This document shows, one piece after another, positions 23,701 to 36,800 of a DNA stretch of 64,000 bases. Both the position numbers and the translations under genes were made by a program. Within the stretch, counting starts at the first letter, position 1. Each line of letters begins with the position of its first letter. The notes under the pieces are model-generated. The model was not told where the DNA came from, did no database searches, and was given only the letters and a program-made list of their open reading frames with translations. The stretch lies in NCBI GenBank assembly GCA_040954595.2, contig CM082577.2:15500001-15564000 (forward strand). The letters are read 5' to 3'. The DNA is from Balanoglossus misakiensis. Lineage: Eukaryota; Hemichordata.

Positions 23701-26635
23701 TTAACCCTGTTTCAAATTAGAGTACTTTCTGCAATTTCAAGACAGATCTTACGTGCCATTGGAGAGCTCCATTGACTGGTCATTCATACTGTTTTCATTC
23801 ATTCATTGCGGCATCAATATATTTTATCTATTCTAGCCAAAGAGCTTGGCACCTGTTGAAATGAACTCATCTGCTGTGGGCCAGTTTATTGGTGGCAGTT
23901 GAGCTGAGGAGAGCACCTTCTTTCCCGGCACGCCACCAAGTAAAGTTCCACGCCGCCCACCACAGATGCCAGCATTCATTCATGCGAGTGAGTGTAATTG
24001 CAAATTTGCCTATTCTAGAATCTTACGTGCCATTGGAGAGCTCCATTGACTGGTCATTCATACTGTTTTCATTCATTCATTGCGGCATCAATATATTTTA
24101 TCTATTCTAGCCAAAGAGCTTGGCACCTGTTGAAATGAACTCATCTGCTGTGGGCCAGTTTATTGGTGGCAGTTGAGCTGAGGAGAGCACCTTCTTTCCC
24201 GGCACGCCACCAAGTAAAGTTCCACGCCGCCCACCACAGATGCCAGCATTCATTCATGCGAGTGAGTGTAATTGCAAATTTGCCTATTTACGTGCCATTG
24301 GAGAGCTCCATTGACTGGTCATTCATACTGTTTTCATTCATTCATTGCGGCATCAATATATTTTATCTATTCTAGCCAAAGAGCTTGGCACCTGTTGAAA
24401 TGAACTCATCTGCTGTGGGCCAGTTTATTGGTGGCAGTTGAGCTGAGGAGAGCACCTTCCTTCCCGGCACGCCACCAAGTAAAGTTCCACGCCGCCCACC
24501 ACAGATGCCAGCATTCATTCATGCGAGTGAGTGTAATTGCAAATTTGCCTATTCTAGAATCTTACGTGCCATTGGAGAGCTCCATTGACTGGTCATTCAT
24601 ACTGTTTTCATTCATTCATTGCGGCATCAATATATTTTATCTATTCTAGCCGAAGAGCTTGGCACCTGTTGAAATGAACTCATCTGCTGTGGGCCAGTTT
24701 ATTGGTGGCAGTTGAGCTGAGGAGAGCACCTTCCTTCCCGGCACGCCACCAAGTAAAGTTCCACGCCGCCCACCACAGATGCCAGCATTCATTCATGCGA
24801 GTGAGTGTAATTGCAAATTTGCCTATTCTAGATCTGTAATGGAAATGGAGAAAGTACCTTATATTTTCTGTAAAATAGACATTTAATTGGCAAGCCGTCC
24901 TGCATCAATTATTAATTGTGTACATGCACTAAAGCGCCCTCACTGCTGGGTGTGTTGTATGGTCTTTAACCCTGTTTCAAATTAGAGTACTTTCTGCAAT
25001 TTCAAGACAGATCTTACGTGCCATTGGAGAGCTCCATTGACTGGTCATTCATACTGTTTTCATTCATTCATTGCGGCATCAATATATTTTATCTATTCTA
25101 GCCAAAGAGCTTGGCACCTGTTGAAATGAACTCATCTGCTGTGGGCCAGTTTATTGGTGGCAGTTGAGCTGAGGAGAGCACCTTCCTTCCCGGCACGCCA
25201 CCAAGTAAAGTTCCACGCCGCCCACCACAGATGCCAGCATTCATTCATGCGAGTGAGTGTAATTGCAAATTTGCCTATTCTAGATCTGTAATGGAAATGG
25301 AGAAAGTACCTTATATTTTCTGTAAAATAGACATTTAATTGGCAAGCCGTCCTGCATCAATTATTAATTGTGTACATGCACTAAAGCGCCCTCACTGCTG
25401 GGTGTGTTGTATGGTCTTTAACCCTGTTTCAAATTAGAGTACTTTCTGCAATTTCAAGACAGATCTTACGTGCCATTGGAGAGCTCCATTGACTGGTCAT
25501 TCATACTGTTTTCATTCATTCATTGCGGCATCAATATATTTTATCTATTCTAGCCAAAGAGCTTGGCACCTGTTGAAATGAACTCATCTGCTGTGGGCCA
25601 GTTTATTGGTGGCAGTTGAGCTGAGGAGAGCACCTTCTTTCCCGGCACGCCACCAAGTAAAGTTCCACGCCGCCCACCACAGATGCCAGCATTCATTCAT
25701 GCGAGTGAGTGTAATTGCAAATTTGCCTATTCTAGATCTGTAATGGAAATGGAGAAAGTACCTTATATTTTCTGTAAAATAGACATTTAATTGGCAAGCC
25801 GTCCTGCATCAATTATTAATTGTGTACATGCACTAAAGCGCCCTCACTGCTGGGTGTGTTGTATGGTCTTTAACCCTGTTTCAAATTAGAGTACTTTCTG
25901 CAATTTCAAGACAGATCTTACGTGCCATTGGAGAGCTCCATTGACTGGTCATTCATACTGTTTTCATTCATTCATTGCGGCATCAATATATTTTATCTAT
26001 TCTAGCCAAAGAGCTTGGCACCTGTTGAAATGAACTCATCTGCTGTGGGCCAGTTTATTGGTGGCAGTTGAGCTGAGGAGAGCACCTTCCTTCCCGGCAC
26101 GCCACCAAGTAAAGTTCCACGCCGCCCACCACAGATGCCAGCATTCATTCATGCGAGTGAGTGTAATTGCAAATTTGCCTATTCTAGATCTGTAATGGAA
26201 ATGGAGAAAGTACCTTATATTTTCTGTAAAATAGACATTTAATTGGCAAGCCGTCCTGCATCAATTATTAATTGTGTACATGCACTAAAGCGCCCTCACT
26301 GCTGGGTGTGTTGTATGGTCTTTAACCCTGTTTCAAATTAGAGTACTTTCTGCAATTTCAAGACAGATCTTACGTGCCATTGGAGAGCTCCATTGACTGG
26401 TCATTCATACTGTTTTCATTCATTCATTGCGGCATCAATATATTTTATCTATTCTAGCCAAAGAGCTTGGCACCTGTTGAAATGAACTCATCTGCTGTGG
26501 GCCAGTTTATTGGTGGCAGTTGAGCTGAGGAGAGCACCTTCCTTCCCGGCACGCCACCAAGTAAAGTTCCACGCCGCCCACCACAGATGCCAGCATTCAT
26601 TCATGCGAGTGAGTGTAATTGCAAATTTGCCTATT
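20749..26635 (+). repeat. HOR 4 (rearranged form, 5,887 bp, marker-negative)
   Basis: Starts: E 20749, L 21024, A 21476, D 21750, L 22015, A 22467, 22741, 23015, 23289, L 23563, A 24015, D 24289, A 24554, L 24828, 25280, 25732, 26184. It is the only HOR without a T monomer. The usual T-A pair after the tenth monomer is replaced by A-D-A. The last A of that trio carries the GCCGAAG end that elsewhere marks only the fourth A monomer (near 24652), so the block looks like a recombinant between the HOR's early A-D region and the end of its A×4 region. Confidence 0.88.
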
Positions 26636-29600
26636 CTAGAATTCTTACGTGCCATTGGAGAGCTCCATTGACTGGTCATTCATACTGTTTTCATTCATTC
26701 ATTGCGGCATCAATATATTTTATCTATTCTAGCCAAAGAGCTTGGCACCTGTTGAAATGAACTCATCTGCTGTGGGCCAGTTTATTGGTGGCAGTTGAGC
26801 TGAGGAGAGCACCTTCCTTCCCGGCACGCCACCAAGTAAAGTTCCACGCCGCCCACCACAGATGCCAGCATTCATTCATGCGAGTGAGTGTAATTGCAAA
26901 TTTGCCTATTCTAGATCTGTAATGGAAATGGAGAAAGTACCTTATATTTTCTGTAAAATAGACATTTAATTGGCAAGCCGTCCTGCATCAATTATTAATT
27001 GTGTACATGCACTAAAGCGCCCTCACTGCTGGGTGTGTTGTATGGTCTTTAACCCTGTTTCAAATTAGAGTACTTTCTGCAATTTCAAGACAGATCTTAC
27101 GTGCCATTGGAGAGCTCCATTGACTGGTCATTCATACTGTTTTCATTCATTCATTGCGGCATCAATATATTTTATCTATTCTAGCCAAAGAGCTTGGCAC
27201 CTGTTGAAATGAACTCATCTGCTGTGGGCCAGTTTATTGGTGGCAGTTGAGCTGAGGAGAGCACCTTCTTTCCCGGCACGCCACCAAGTAAAGTTCCACG
27301 CCGCCCACCACAGATGCCAGCATTCATTCATGCGAGTGAGTGTAATTGCAAATTTGCCTATTCTAGAATCTTACGTGCCATTGGAGAGCTCCATTGACTG
27401 GTCATTCATACTGTTTTCATTCATTCATTGCGGCATCAATATATTTTATCTATTCTAGCCAAAGAGCTTGGCACCTGTTGAAATGAACTCATCTGCTGTG
27501 GGCCAGTTTATTGGTGGCAGTTGAGCTGAGGAGAGCACCTTCTTTCCCGGCACGCCACCAAGTAAAGTTCCACGCCGCCCACCACAGATGCCAGCATTCA
27601 TTCATGCGAGTGAGTGTAATTGCAAATTTGCCTATTTACGTGCCATTGGAGAGCTCCATTGACTGGTCATTCATACTGTTTTCATTCATTCATTGCGGCA
27701 TCAATATATTTTATCTATTCTAGCCAAAGAGCTTGGCACCTGTTGAAATGAACTCATCTGCTGTGGGCCAGTTTATTGGTGGCAGTTGAGCTGAGGAGAG
27801 CACCTTCCTTCCCGGCACGCCACCAAGTAAAGTTCCACGCCGCCCACCACAGATGCCAGCATTCATTCATGCGAGTGAGTGTAATTGCAAATTTGCCTAT
27901 TCTAGATCTGTAATGGAAATGGAGAAAGTACCTTATATTTTCTGTAAAATAGACATTTAATTGGCAAGCCGTCCTGCATCAATTATTAATTGTGTACATG
28001 CACTAAAGCGCCCTCACTGCTGGGTGTGTTGTATGGTCTTTAACCCTGTTTCAAATTAGAGTACTTTCTGCAATTTCAAGACAGATCTTACGTGCCATTG
28101 GAGAGCTCCATTGACTGGTCATTCATACTGTTTTCATTCATTCATTGCGGCATCAATATATTTTATCTATTCTAGCCAAAGAGCTTGGCACCTGTTGAAA
28201 TGAACTCATCTGCTGTGGGCCAGTTTATTGGTGGCAGTTGAGCTGAGGAGAGCACCTTCTTTCCCGGCACGCCACCAAGTAAAGTTCCACGCCGCCCACC
28301 ACAGATGCCAGCATTCATTCATGCGAGTGAGTGTAATTGCAAATTTGCCTATTCTAGAATCTTACGTGCCATTGGAGAGCTCCATTGACTGGTCATTCAT
28401 ACTGTTTTCATTTATTCATTGCGGCATCAATATATTTTATCTATTCTAGCCAAAGAGCTTGGCACCTGTTGAAATGAACTCATCTGCTGTGGGCCAGTTT
28501 ATTGGTGGCAGTTGAGCTGAGGAGAGCACCTTCTTTCCCGGCACGCCACCAAGTAAAGTTCCACGCCGCCCACCACAGATGCCAGCATTCATTCATGCGA
28601 GTGAGTGTAATTGCAAATTTGCCTATTCTAGAATCTTACGTGCCATTGGAGAGCTCCATTGACTGGTCATTCATACTGTTTTCATTCATTCATTGCAGCA
28701 TCAATATATTTTATCTATTCTAGCCAAAGAGCTTGGCACCTGTTGAAATGAACTCATCTGCTGTGGGCCAGTTTATTGGTGGCAGTTGAGCTGAGGAGAG
28801 CACCTTCCTTCCCGGCACGCCACCAAGTAAAGTTCCACGCCGCCCACCACAGATGCCAGCATTCATTCATGCGAGTGAGTGTAATTGCAAATTTGCCTAT
28901 TCTAGAATCTTACGTGCCATTGGAGAGCTCCATTGACTGGTCATTCATACTGTTTTCATTCATTCATTGCGGCATCAATATATTTTATCTATTCTAGCCA
29001 AAGAGCTTGGCACCTGTTGAAATGAACTCATCTGCTGTGGGCCAGTTTATTGGTGGCAGTTGAGCTGAGGAGAGCACCTTCCTTCCCGGCACGCCACCAA
29101 GTAAAGTTCCACGCCGCCCACCACAGATGCCAGCATTCATTCATGCGAGTGAGTGTAATTGCAAATTTGCCTATTCTAGAATCTTACGTGCCATTGGAGA
29201 GCTCCATTGACTGGTCATTCATACTGTTTTCATTCATTCATTGCGGCATCAATATATTTTATCTATTCTAGCCGAAGAGCTTGGCACCTGTTGAAATGAA
29301 CTCATCTGCTGTGGGCCAGTTTATTGGTGGCAGTTGAGCTGAGGAGAGCACCTTCCTTCCCGGCACGCCACCAAGTAAAGTTCCACGCCGCCCACCACAG
29401 ATGCCAGCATTCATTCATGCGAGTGAGTGTAATTGCAAATTTGCCTATTCTAGATCTGTAATGGAAATGGAGAAAGTACCTTATATTTTCTGTAAAATAG
29501 ACATTTAATTGGCAAGCCGTCCTGCATCAATTATTAATTGTGTACATGCACTAAAGCGCCCTCACTGCTGGGTGTGTTGTATGGTCTTTAACCCTGTTTC

Positions 29601-32600
29601 AAATTAGAGTACTTTCTGCAATTTCAAGACAGATCTTACGTGCCATTGGAGAGCTCCATTGACTGGTCATTCATACTGTTTTCATTCATTCATTGCGGCA
29701 TCAATATATTTTATCTATTCTAGCCAAAGAGCTTGGCACCTGTTGAAATGAACTCATCTGCTGTGGGCCAGTTTATTGGTGGCAGTTGAGCTGAGGAGAG
29801 CACCTTCCTTCCCGGCACGCCACCAAGTAAAGTTCCACGCCGCCCACCACAGATGCCAGCATTCATTCATGCGAGTGAGTGTAATTGCAAATTTGCCTAT
29901 TCTAGATTCTTACGTGCCATTGGAGAGCTCCATTGACTGGTCATTCATACTGTTTTCATTCATTCATTGCGGCATCAATATATTTTATCTATTCTAGCCA
30001 AAGAGCTTGGCACCTGTTGAAATGAACTCATCTGCTGTGGGCCAGTTTATTGGTGGCAGTTGAGCTGAGGAGAGCACCTTCCTTCCCGGCACGCCACCAA
30101 GTAAAGTTCCACGCCGCCCACCACAGATGCCAGCATTCATTCATGCGAGTGAGTGTAATTGCAAATTTGCCTATTCTAGAATCTTACGTGCCATTGGAGA
30201 GCTCCATTGACTGGTCATTCATACTGTTTTCATTCATTCATTGCGGCATCAATATATTTTATCTATTCTAGCCAAAGAGCTTGGCACCTGTTGAAATGAA
30301 CTCATCTGCTGTGGGCCAGTTTATTGGTGGCAGTTGAGCTGAGGAGAGCACCTTCCTTCCCGGCACGCCACCAAGTAAAGTTCCACGCCGCCCACCACAG
30401 ATGCCAGCATTCATTCATGCGAGTGAGTGTAATTGCAAATTTGCCTATTCTAGATCTGTAATGGAAATGGAGAAAGTACCTTATATTTTCTGTAAAATAG
30501 ACATTTAATTGGCAAGCCGTCCTGCATCAATTATTAATTGTGTACATGCACTAAAGCGCCCTCACTGCTGGGTGTGTTGTATGGTCTTTAACCCTGTTTC
30601 AAATTAGAGTACTTTCTGCAATTTCAAGACAGATCTTACGTGCCATTGGAGAGCTCCATTGACTGGTCATTCATACTGTTTTCATTCATTCATTGCGGCA
30701 TCAATATATTTTATCTATTCTAGCCAAAGAGCTTGGCACCTGTTGAAATGAACTCATCTGCTGTGGGCCAGTTTATTGGTGGCAGTTGAGCTGAGGAGAG
30801 CACCTTCCTTCCCGGCACGCCACCAAGTAAAGTTCCACGCCGCCCACCACAGATGCCAGCATTCATTCATGCGAGTGAGTGTAATTGCAAATTTGCCTAT
30901 TCTAGATCTGTAATGGAAATGGAGAAAGTACCTTATATTTTCTGTAAAATAGACATTTAATTGGCAAGCCGTCCTGCATCAATTATTAATTGTGTACATG
31001 CACTAAAGCGCCCTCACTGCTGGGTGTGTTGTATGGTCTTTAACCCTGTTTCAAATTAGAGTACTTTCTGCAATTTCAAGACAGATCTTACGTGCCATTG
31101 GAGAGCTCCATTGACTGGTCATTCATACTGTTTTCATTCATTCATTGCGGCATCAATATATTTTATCTATTCTAGCCAAAGAGCTTGGCACCTGTTGAAA
31201 TGAACTCATCTGCTGTGGGCCAGTTTATTGGTGGCAGTTGAGCTGAGGAGAGCACCTTCCTTCCCGGCACGCCACCAAGTAAAGTTCCACGCCGCCCACC
31301 ACAGATGCCAGCATTCATTCATGCGAGTGAGTGTAATTGCAAATTTGCCTATTCTAGATCTGTAATGGAAATGGAGAAAGTACCTTATATTTTCTGTAAA
31401 ATAGACATTTAATTGGCAAGCCGTCCTGCATCAATTATTAATTGTGTACATGCACTAAAGCGCCCTCACTGCTGGGTGTGTTGTATGGTCTTTAACCCTG
31501 TTTCAAATTAGAGTACTTTCTGCAATTTCAAGACAGATCTTACGTGCCATTGGAGAGCTCCATTGACTGGTCATTCATACTGTTTTCATTCATTCATTGC
31601 GGCATCAATATATTTTATCTATTCTAGCCAAAGAGCTTGGCACCTGTTGAAATGAACTCATCTGCTGTGGGCCAGTTTATTGGTGGCAGTTGAGCTGAGG
31701 AGAGCACCTTCCTTCCCGGCACGCCACCAAGTAAAGTTCCACGCCGCCCACCACAGATGCCAGCATTCATTCATGCGAGTGAGTGTAATTGCAAATTTGC
31801 CTATTCTAGATCTGTAATGGAAATGGAGAAAGTACCTTATATTTTCTGTAAAATAGACATTTAATTGGCAAGCCGTCCTGCATCAATTATTAATTGTGTA
31901 CATGCACTAAAGCGCCCTCACTGCTGGGTGTGTTGTATGGTCTTTAACCCTGTTTCAAATTAGAGTACTTTCTGCAATTTCAAGACAGATCTTACGTGCC
32001 ATTGGAGAGCTCCATTGACTGGTCATTCATACTGTTTTCATTCATTCATTGCGGCATCAATATATTTTATCTATTCTAGCCAAAGAGCTTGGCACCTGTT
32101 GAAATGAACTCATCTGCTGTGGGCCAGTTTATTGGTGGCAGTTGAGCTGAGGAGAGCACCTTCCTTCCCGGCACGCCACCAAGTAAAGTTCCACGCCGCC
32201 CACCACAGATGCCAGCATTCATTCATGCGAGTGAGTGTAATTGCAAATTTGCCTATTCTAGATCTGTAATGGAAATGGAGAAAGTACCTTATATTTTCTG
32301 TAAAATAGACATTTAATTGGCAAGCCGTCCTGCATCAATTATTAATTGTGTACATGCACTAAAGCGCCCTCACTGCTGGGTGTGTTGTATGGTCTTTAAC
32401 CCTGTTTCAAATTAGAGTACTTTCTGCAATTTCAAGACAGATCTTACGTGCCATTGGAGAGCTCCATTGACTGGTCATTCATACTGTTTTCATTCATTCA
32501 TTGCGGCATCAATATATTTTATCTATTCTAGCCAAAGAGCTTGGCACCTGTTGAAATGAACTCATCTGCTGTGGGCCAGTTTATTGGTGGCAGTTGAGCT

Positions 32601-33878
32601 GAGGAGAGCACCTTCCTTCCCGGCACGCCACCAAGTAAAGTTCCACGCCGCCCACCACAGATGCCAGCATTCATTCATGCGAGTGAGTGTAATTGCAAAT
32701 TTGCCTATTCTAGATCTGTAATGGAAATGGAGAAAGTACCTTATATTTTCTGTAAAATAGACATTTAATTGGCAAGCCGTCCTGCATCAATTATTAATTG
32801 TGTACATGCACTAAAGCGCCCTCACTGCTGGGTGTGTTGTATGGTCTTTAACCCTGTTTCAAATTAGAGTACTTTCTGCAATTTCAAGACAGATCTTACG
32901 TGCCATTGGAGAGCTCCATTGACTGGTCATTCATACTGTTTTCATTCATTCATTGCGGCATCAATATATTTTATCTATTCTAGCCAAAGAGCTTGGCACC
33001 TGTTGAAATGAACTCATCTGCTGTGGGCCAGTTTATTGGTGGCAGTTGAGCTGAGGAGAGCACCTTCTTTCCCGGCACGCCACCAAGTAAAGTTCCACGC
33101 CGCCCACCACAGATGCCAGCATTCATTCATGCGAGTGAGTGTAATTGCAAATTTGCCTATTTACGTGCCATTGGAGAGCTCCATTGACTGGTCATTCATA
33201 CTGTTTTCATTCATTCATTGCGGCATCAATATATTTTATCTATTCTAGCCAAAGAGCTTGGCACCTGTTGAAATGAACTCATCTGCTGTGGGCCAGTTTA
33301 TTGGTGGCAGTTGAGCTGAGGAGAGCACCTTCCTTCCCGGCACGCCACCAAGTAAAGTTCCACGCCGCCCACCACAGATGCCAGCATTCATTCATGCGAG
33401 TGAGTGTAATTGCAAATTTGCCTATTCTAGATCTGTAATGGAAATGGAGAAAGTACCTTATATTTTCTGTAAAATAGACATTTAATTGGCAAGCCGTCCT
33501 GCATCAATTATTAATTGTGTACATGCACTAAAGCGCCCTCACTGCTGGGTGTGTTGTATGGTCTTTAACCCTGTTTCAAATTAGAGTACTTTCTGCAATT
33601 TCAAGACAGATCTTACGTGCCATTGGAGAGCTCCATTGACTGGTCATTCATACTGTTTTCATTCATTCATTGCGGCATCAATATATTTTATCTATTCTAG
33701 CCAAAGAGCTTGGCACCTGTTGAAATGAACTCATCTGCTGTGGGCCAGTTTATTGGTGGCAGTTGAGCTGAGGAGAGCACCTTCCTTCCCGGCACGCCAC
33801 CAAGTAAAGTTCCACGCCGCCCACCACAGATGCCAGCATTCATTCATGCGAGTGAGTGTAATTGCAAATTTGCCTATT
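26636..33878 (+). repeat. HOR 5 (long form, 7,243 bp, marker-positive)
   Basis: The clearest complete long HOR. Starts: E 26636, L 26911, A 27363, D 27637, L 27902, A 28354, 28628, 28902, 29176, L 29450, T 29902, A 30176, L 30450, 30902, 31354, 31806, 32258, 32710, D 33162, L 33427. The twenty monomer lengths sum to 7,243. Markers are at 28413 (T) and 28697 (A). Confidence 0.94.
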
Positions 33879-36800
33879 CTAGAATTCTTACGTGCCATTG
33901 GAGAGCTCCATTGACTGGTCATTCATACTGTTTTCATTCATTCATTGCGGCATCAATATATTTTATCTATTCTAGCCAAAGAGCTTGGCACCTGTTGAAA
34001 TGAACTCATCTGCTGTGGGCCAGTTTATTGGTGGCAGTTGAGCTGAGGAGAGCACCTTCCTTCCCGGCACGCCACCAAGTAAAGTTCCACGCCGCCCACC
34101 ACAGATGCCAGCATTCATTCATGCGAGTGAGTGTAATTGCAAATTTGCCTATTCTAGATCTGTAATGGAAATGGAGAAAGTACCTTATATTTTCTGTAAA
34201 ATAGACATTTAATTGGCAAGCCGTCCTGCATCAATTATTAATTGTGTACATGCACTAAAGCGCCCTCACTGCTGGGTGTGTTGTATGGTCTTTAACCCTG
34301 TTTCAAATTAGAGTACTTTCTGCAATTTCAAGACAGATCTTACGTGCCATTGGAGAGCTCCATTGACTGGTCATTCATACTGTTTTCATTCATTCATTGC
34401 GGCATCAATATATTTTATCTATTCTAGCCAAAGAGCTTGGCACCTGTTGAAATGAACTCATCTGCTGTGGGCCAGTTTATTGGTGGCAGTTGAGCTGAGG
34501 AGAGCACCTTCTTTCCCGGCACGCCACCAAGTAAAGTTCCACGCCGCCCACCACAGATGCCAGCATTCATTCATGCGAGTGAGTGTAATTGCAAATTTGC
34601 CTATTCTAGAATCTTACGTGCCATTGGAGAGCTCCATTGACTGGTCATTCATACTGTTTTCATTCATTCATTGCGGCATCAATATATTTTATCTATTCTA
34701 GCCAAAGAGCTTGGCACCTGTTGAAATGAACTCATCTGCTGTGGGCCAGTTTATTGGTGGCAGTTGAGCTGAGGAGAGCACCTTCTTTCCCGGCACGCCA
34801 CCAAGTAAAGTTCCACGCCGCCCACCACAGATGCCAGCATTCATTCATGCGAGTGAGTGTAATTGCAAATTTGCCTATTTACGTGCCATTGGAGAGCTCC
34901 ATTGACTGGTCATTCATACTGTTTTCATTCATTCATTGCGGCATCAATATATTTTATCTATTCTAGCCAAAGAGCTTGGCACCTGTTGAAATGAACTCAT
35001 CTGCTGTGGGCCAGTTTATTGGTGGCAGTTGAGCTGAGGAGAGCACCTTCCTTCCCGGCACGCCACCAAGTAAAGTTCCACGCCGCCCACCACAGATGCC
35101 AGCATTCATTCATGCGAGTGAGTGTAATTGCAAATTTGCCTATTCTAGATCTGTAATGGAAATGGAGAAAGTACCTTATATTTTCTGTAAAATAGACATT
35201 TAATTGGCAAGCCGTCCTGCATCAATTATTAATTGTGTACATGCACTAAAGCGCCCTCACTGCTGGGTGTGTTGTATGGTCTTTAACCCTGTTTCAAATT
35301 AGAGTACTTTCTGCAATTTCAAGACAGATCTTACGTGCCATTGGAGAGCTCCATTGACTGGTCATTCATACTGTTTTCATTCATTCATTGCGGCATCAAT
35401 ATATTTTATCTATTCTAGCCAAAGAGCTTGGCACCTGTTGAAATGAACTCATCTGCTGTGGGCCAGTTTATTGGTGGCAGTTGAGCTGAGGAGAGCACCT
35501 TCTTTCCCGGCACGCCACCAAGTAAAGTTCCACGCCGCCCACCACAGATGCCAGCATTCATTCATGCGAGTGAGTGTAATTGCAAATTTGCCTATTCTAG
35601 AATCTTACGTGCCATTGGAGAGCTCCATTGACTGGTCATTCATACTGTTTTCATTCATTCATTGCGGCATCAATATATTTTATCTATTCTAGCCAAAGAG
35701 CTTGGCACCTGTTGAAATGAACTCATCTGCTGTGGGCCAGTTTATTGGTGGCAGTTGAGCTGAGGAGAGCACCTTCTTTCCCGGCACGCCACCAAGTAAA
35801 GTTCCACGCCGCCCACCACAGATGCCAGCATTCATTCATGCGAGTGAGTGTAATTGCAAATTTGCCTATTCTAGAATCTTACGTGCCATTGGAGAGCTCC
35901 ATTGACTGGTCATTCATACTGTTTTCATTCATTCATTGCGGCATCAATATATTTTATCTATTCTAGCCAAAGAGCTTGGCACCTGTTGAAATGAACTCAT
36001 CTGCTGTGGGCCAGTTTATTGGTGGCAGTTGAGCTGAGGAGAGCACCTTCCTTCCCGGCACGCCACCAAGTAAAGTTCCACGCCGCCCACCACAGATGCC
36101 AGCATTCATTCATGCGAGTGAGTGTAATTGCAAATTTGCCTATTCTAGAATCTTACGTGCCATTGGAGAGCTCCATTGACTGGTCATTCATACTGTTTTC
36201 ATTCATTCATTGCGGCATCAATATATTTTATCTATTCTAGCCAAAGAGCTTGGCACCTGTTGAAATGAACTCATCTGCTGTGGGCCAGTTTATTGGTGGC
36301 AGTTGAGCTGAGGAGAGCACCTTCCTTCCCGGCACGCCACCAAGTAAAGTTCCACGCCGCCCACCACAGATGCCAGCATTCATTCATGCGAGTGAGTGTA
36401 ATTGCAAATTTGCCTATTCTAGAATCTTACGTGCCATTGGAGAGCTCCATTGACTGGTCATTCATACTGTTTTCATTCATTCATTGCGGCATCAATATAT
36501 TTTATCTATTCTAGCCGAAGAGCTTGGCACCTGTTGAAATGAACTCATCTGCTGTGGGCCAGTTTATTGGTGGCAGTTGAGCTGAGGAGAGCACCTTCCT
36601 TCCCGGCACGCCACCAAGTAAAGTTCCACGCCGCCCACCACAGATGCCAGCATTCATTCATGCGAGTGAGTGTAATTGCAAATTTGCCTATTCTAGATCT
36701 GTAATGGAAATGGAGAAAGTACCTTATATTTTCTGTAAAATAGACATTTAATTGGCAAGCCGTCCTGCATCAATTATTAATTGTGTACATGCACTAAAGC

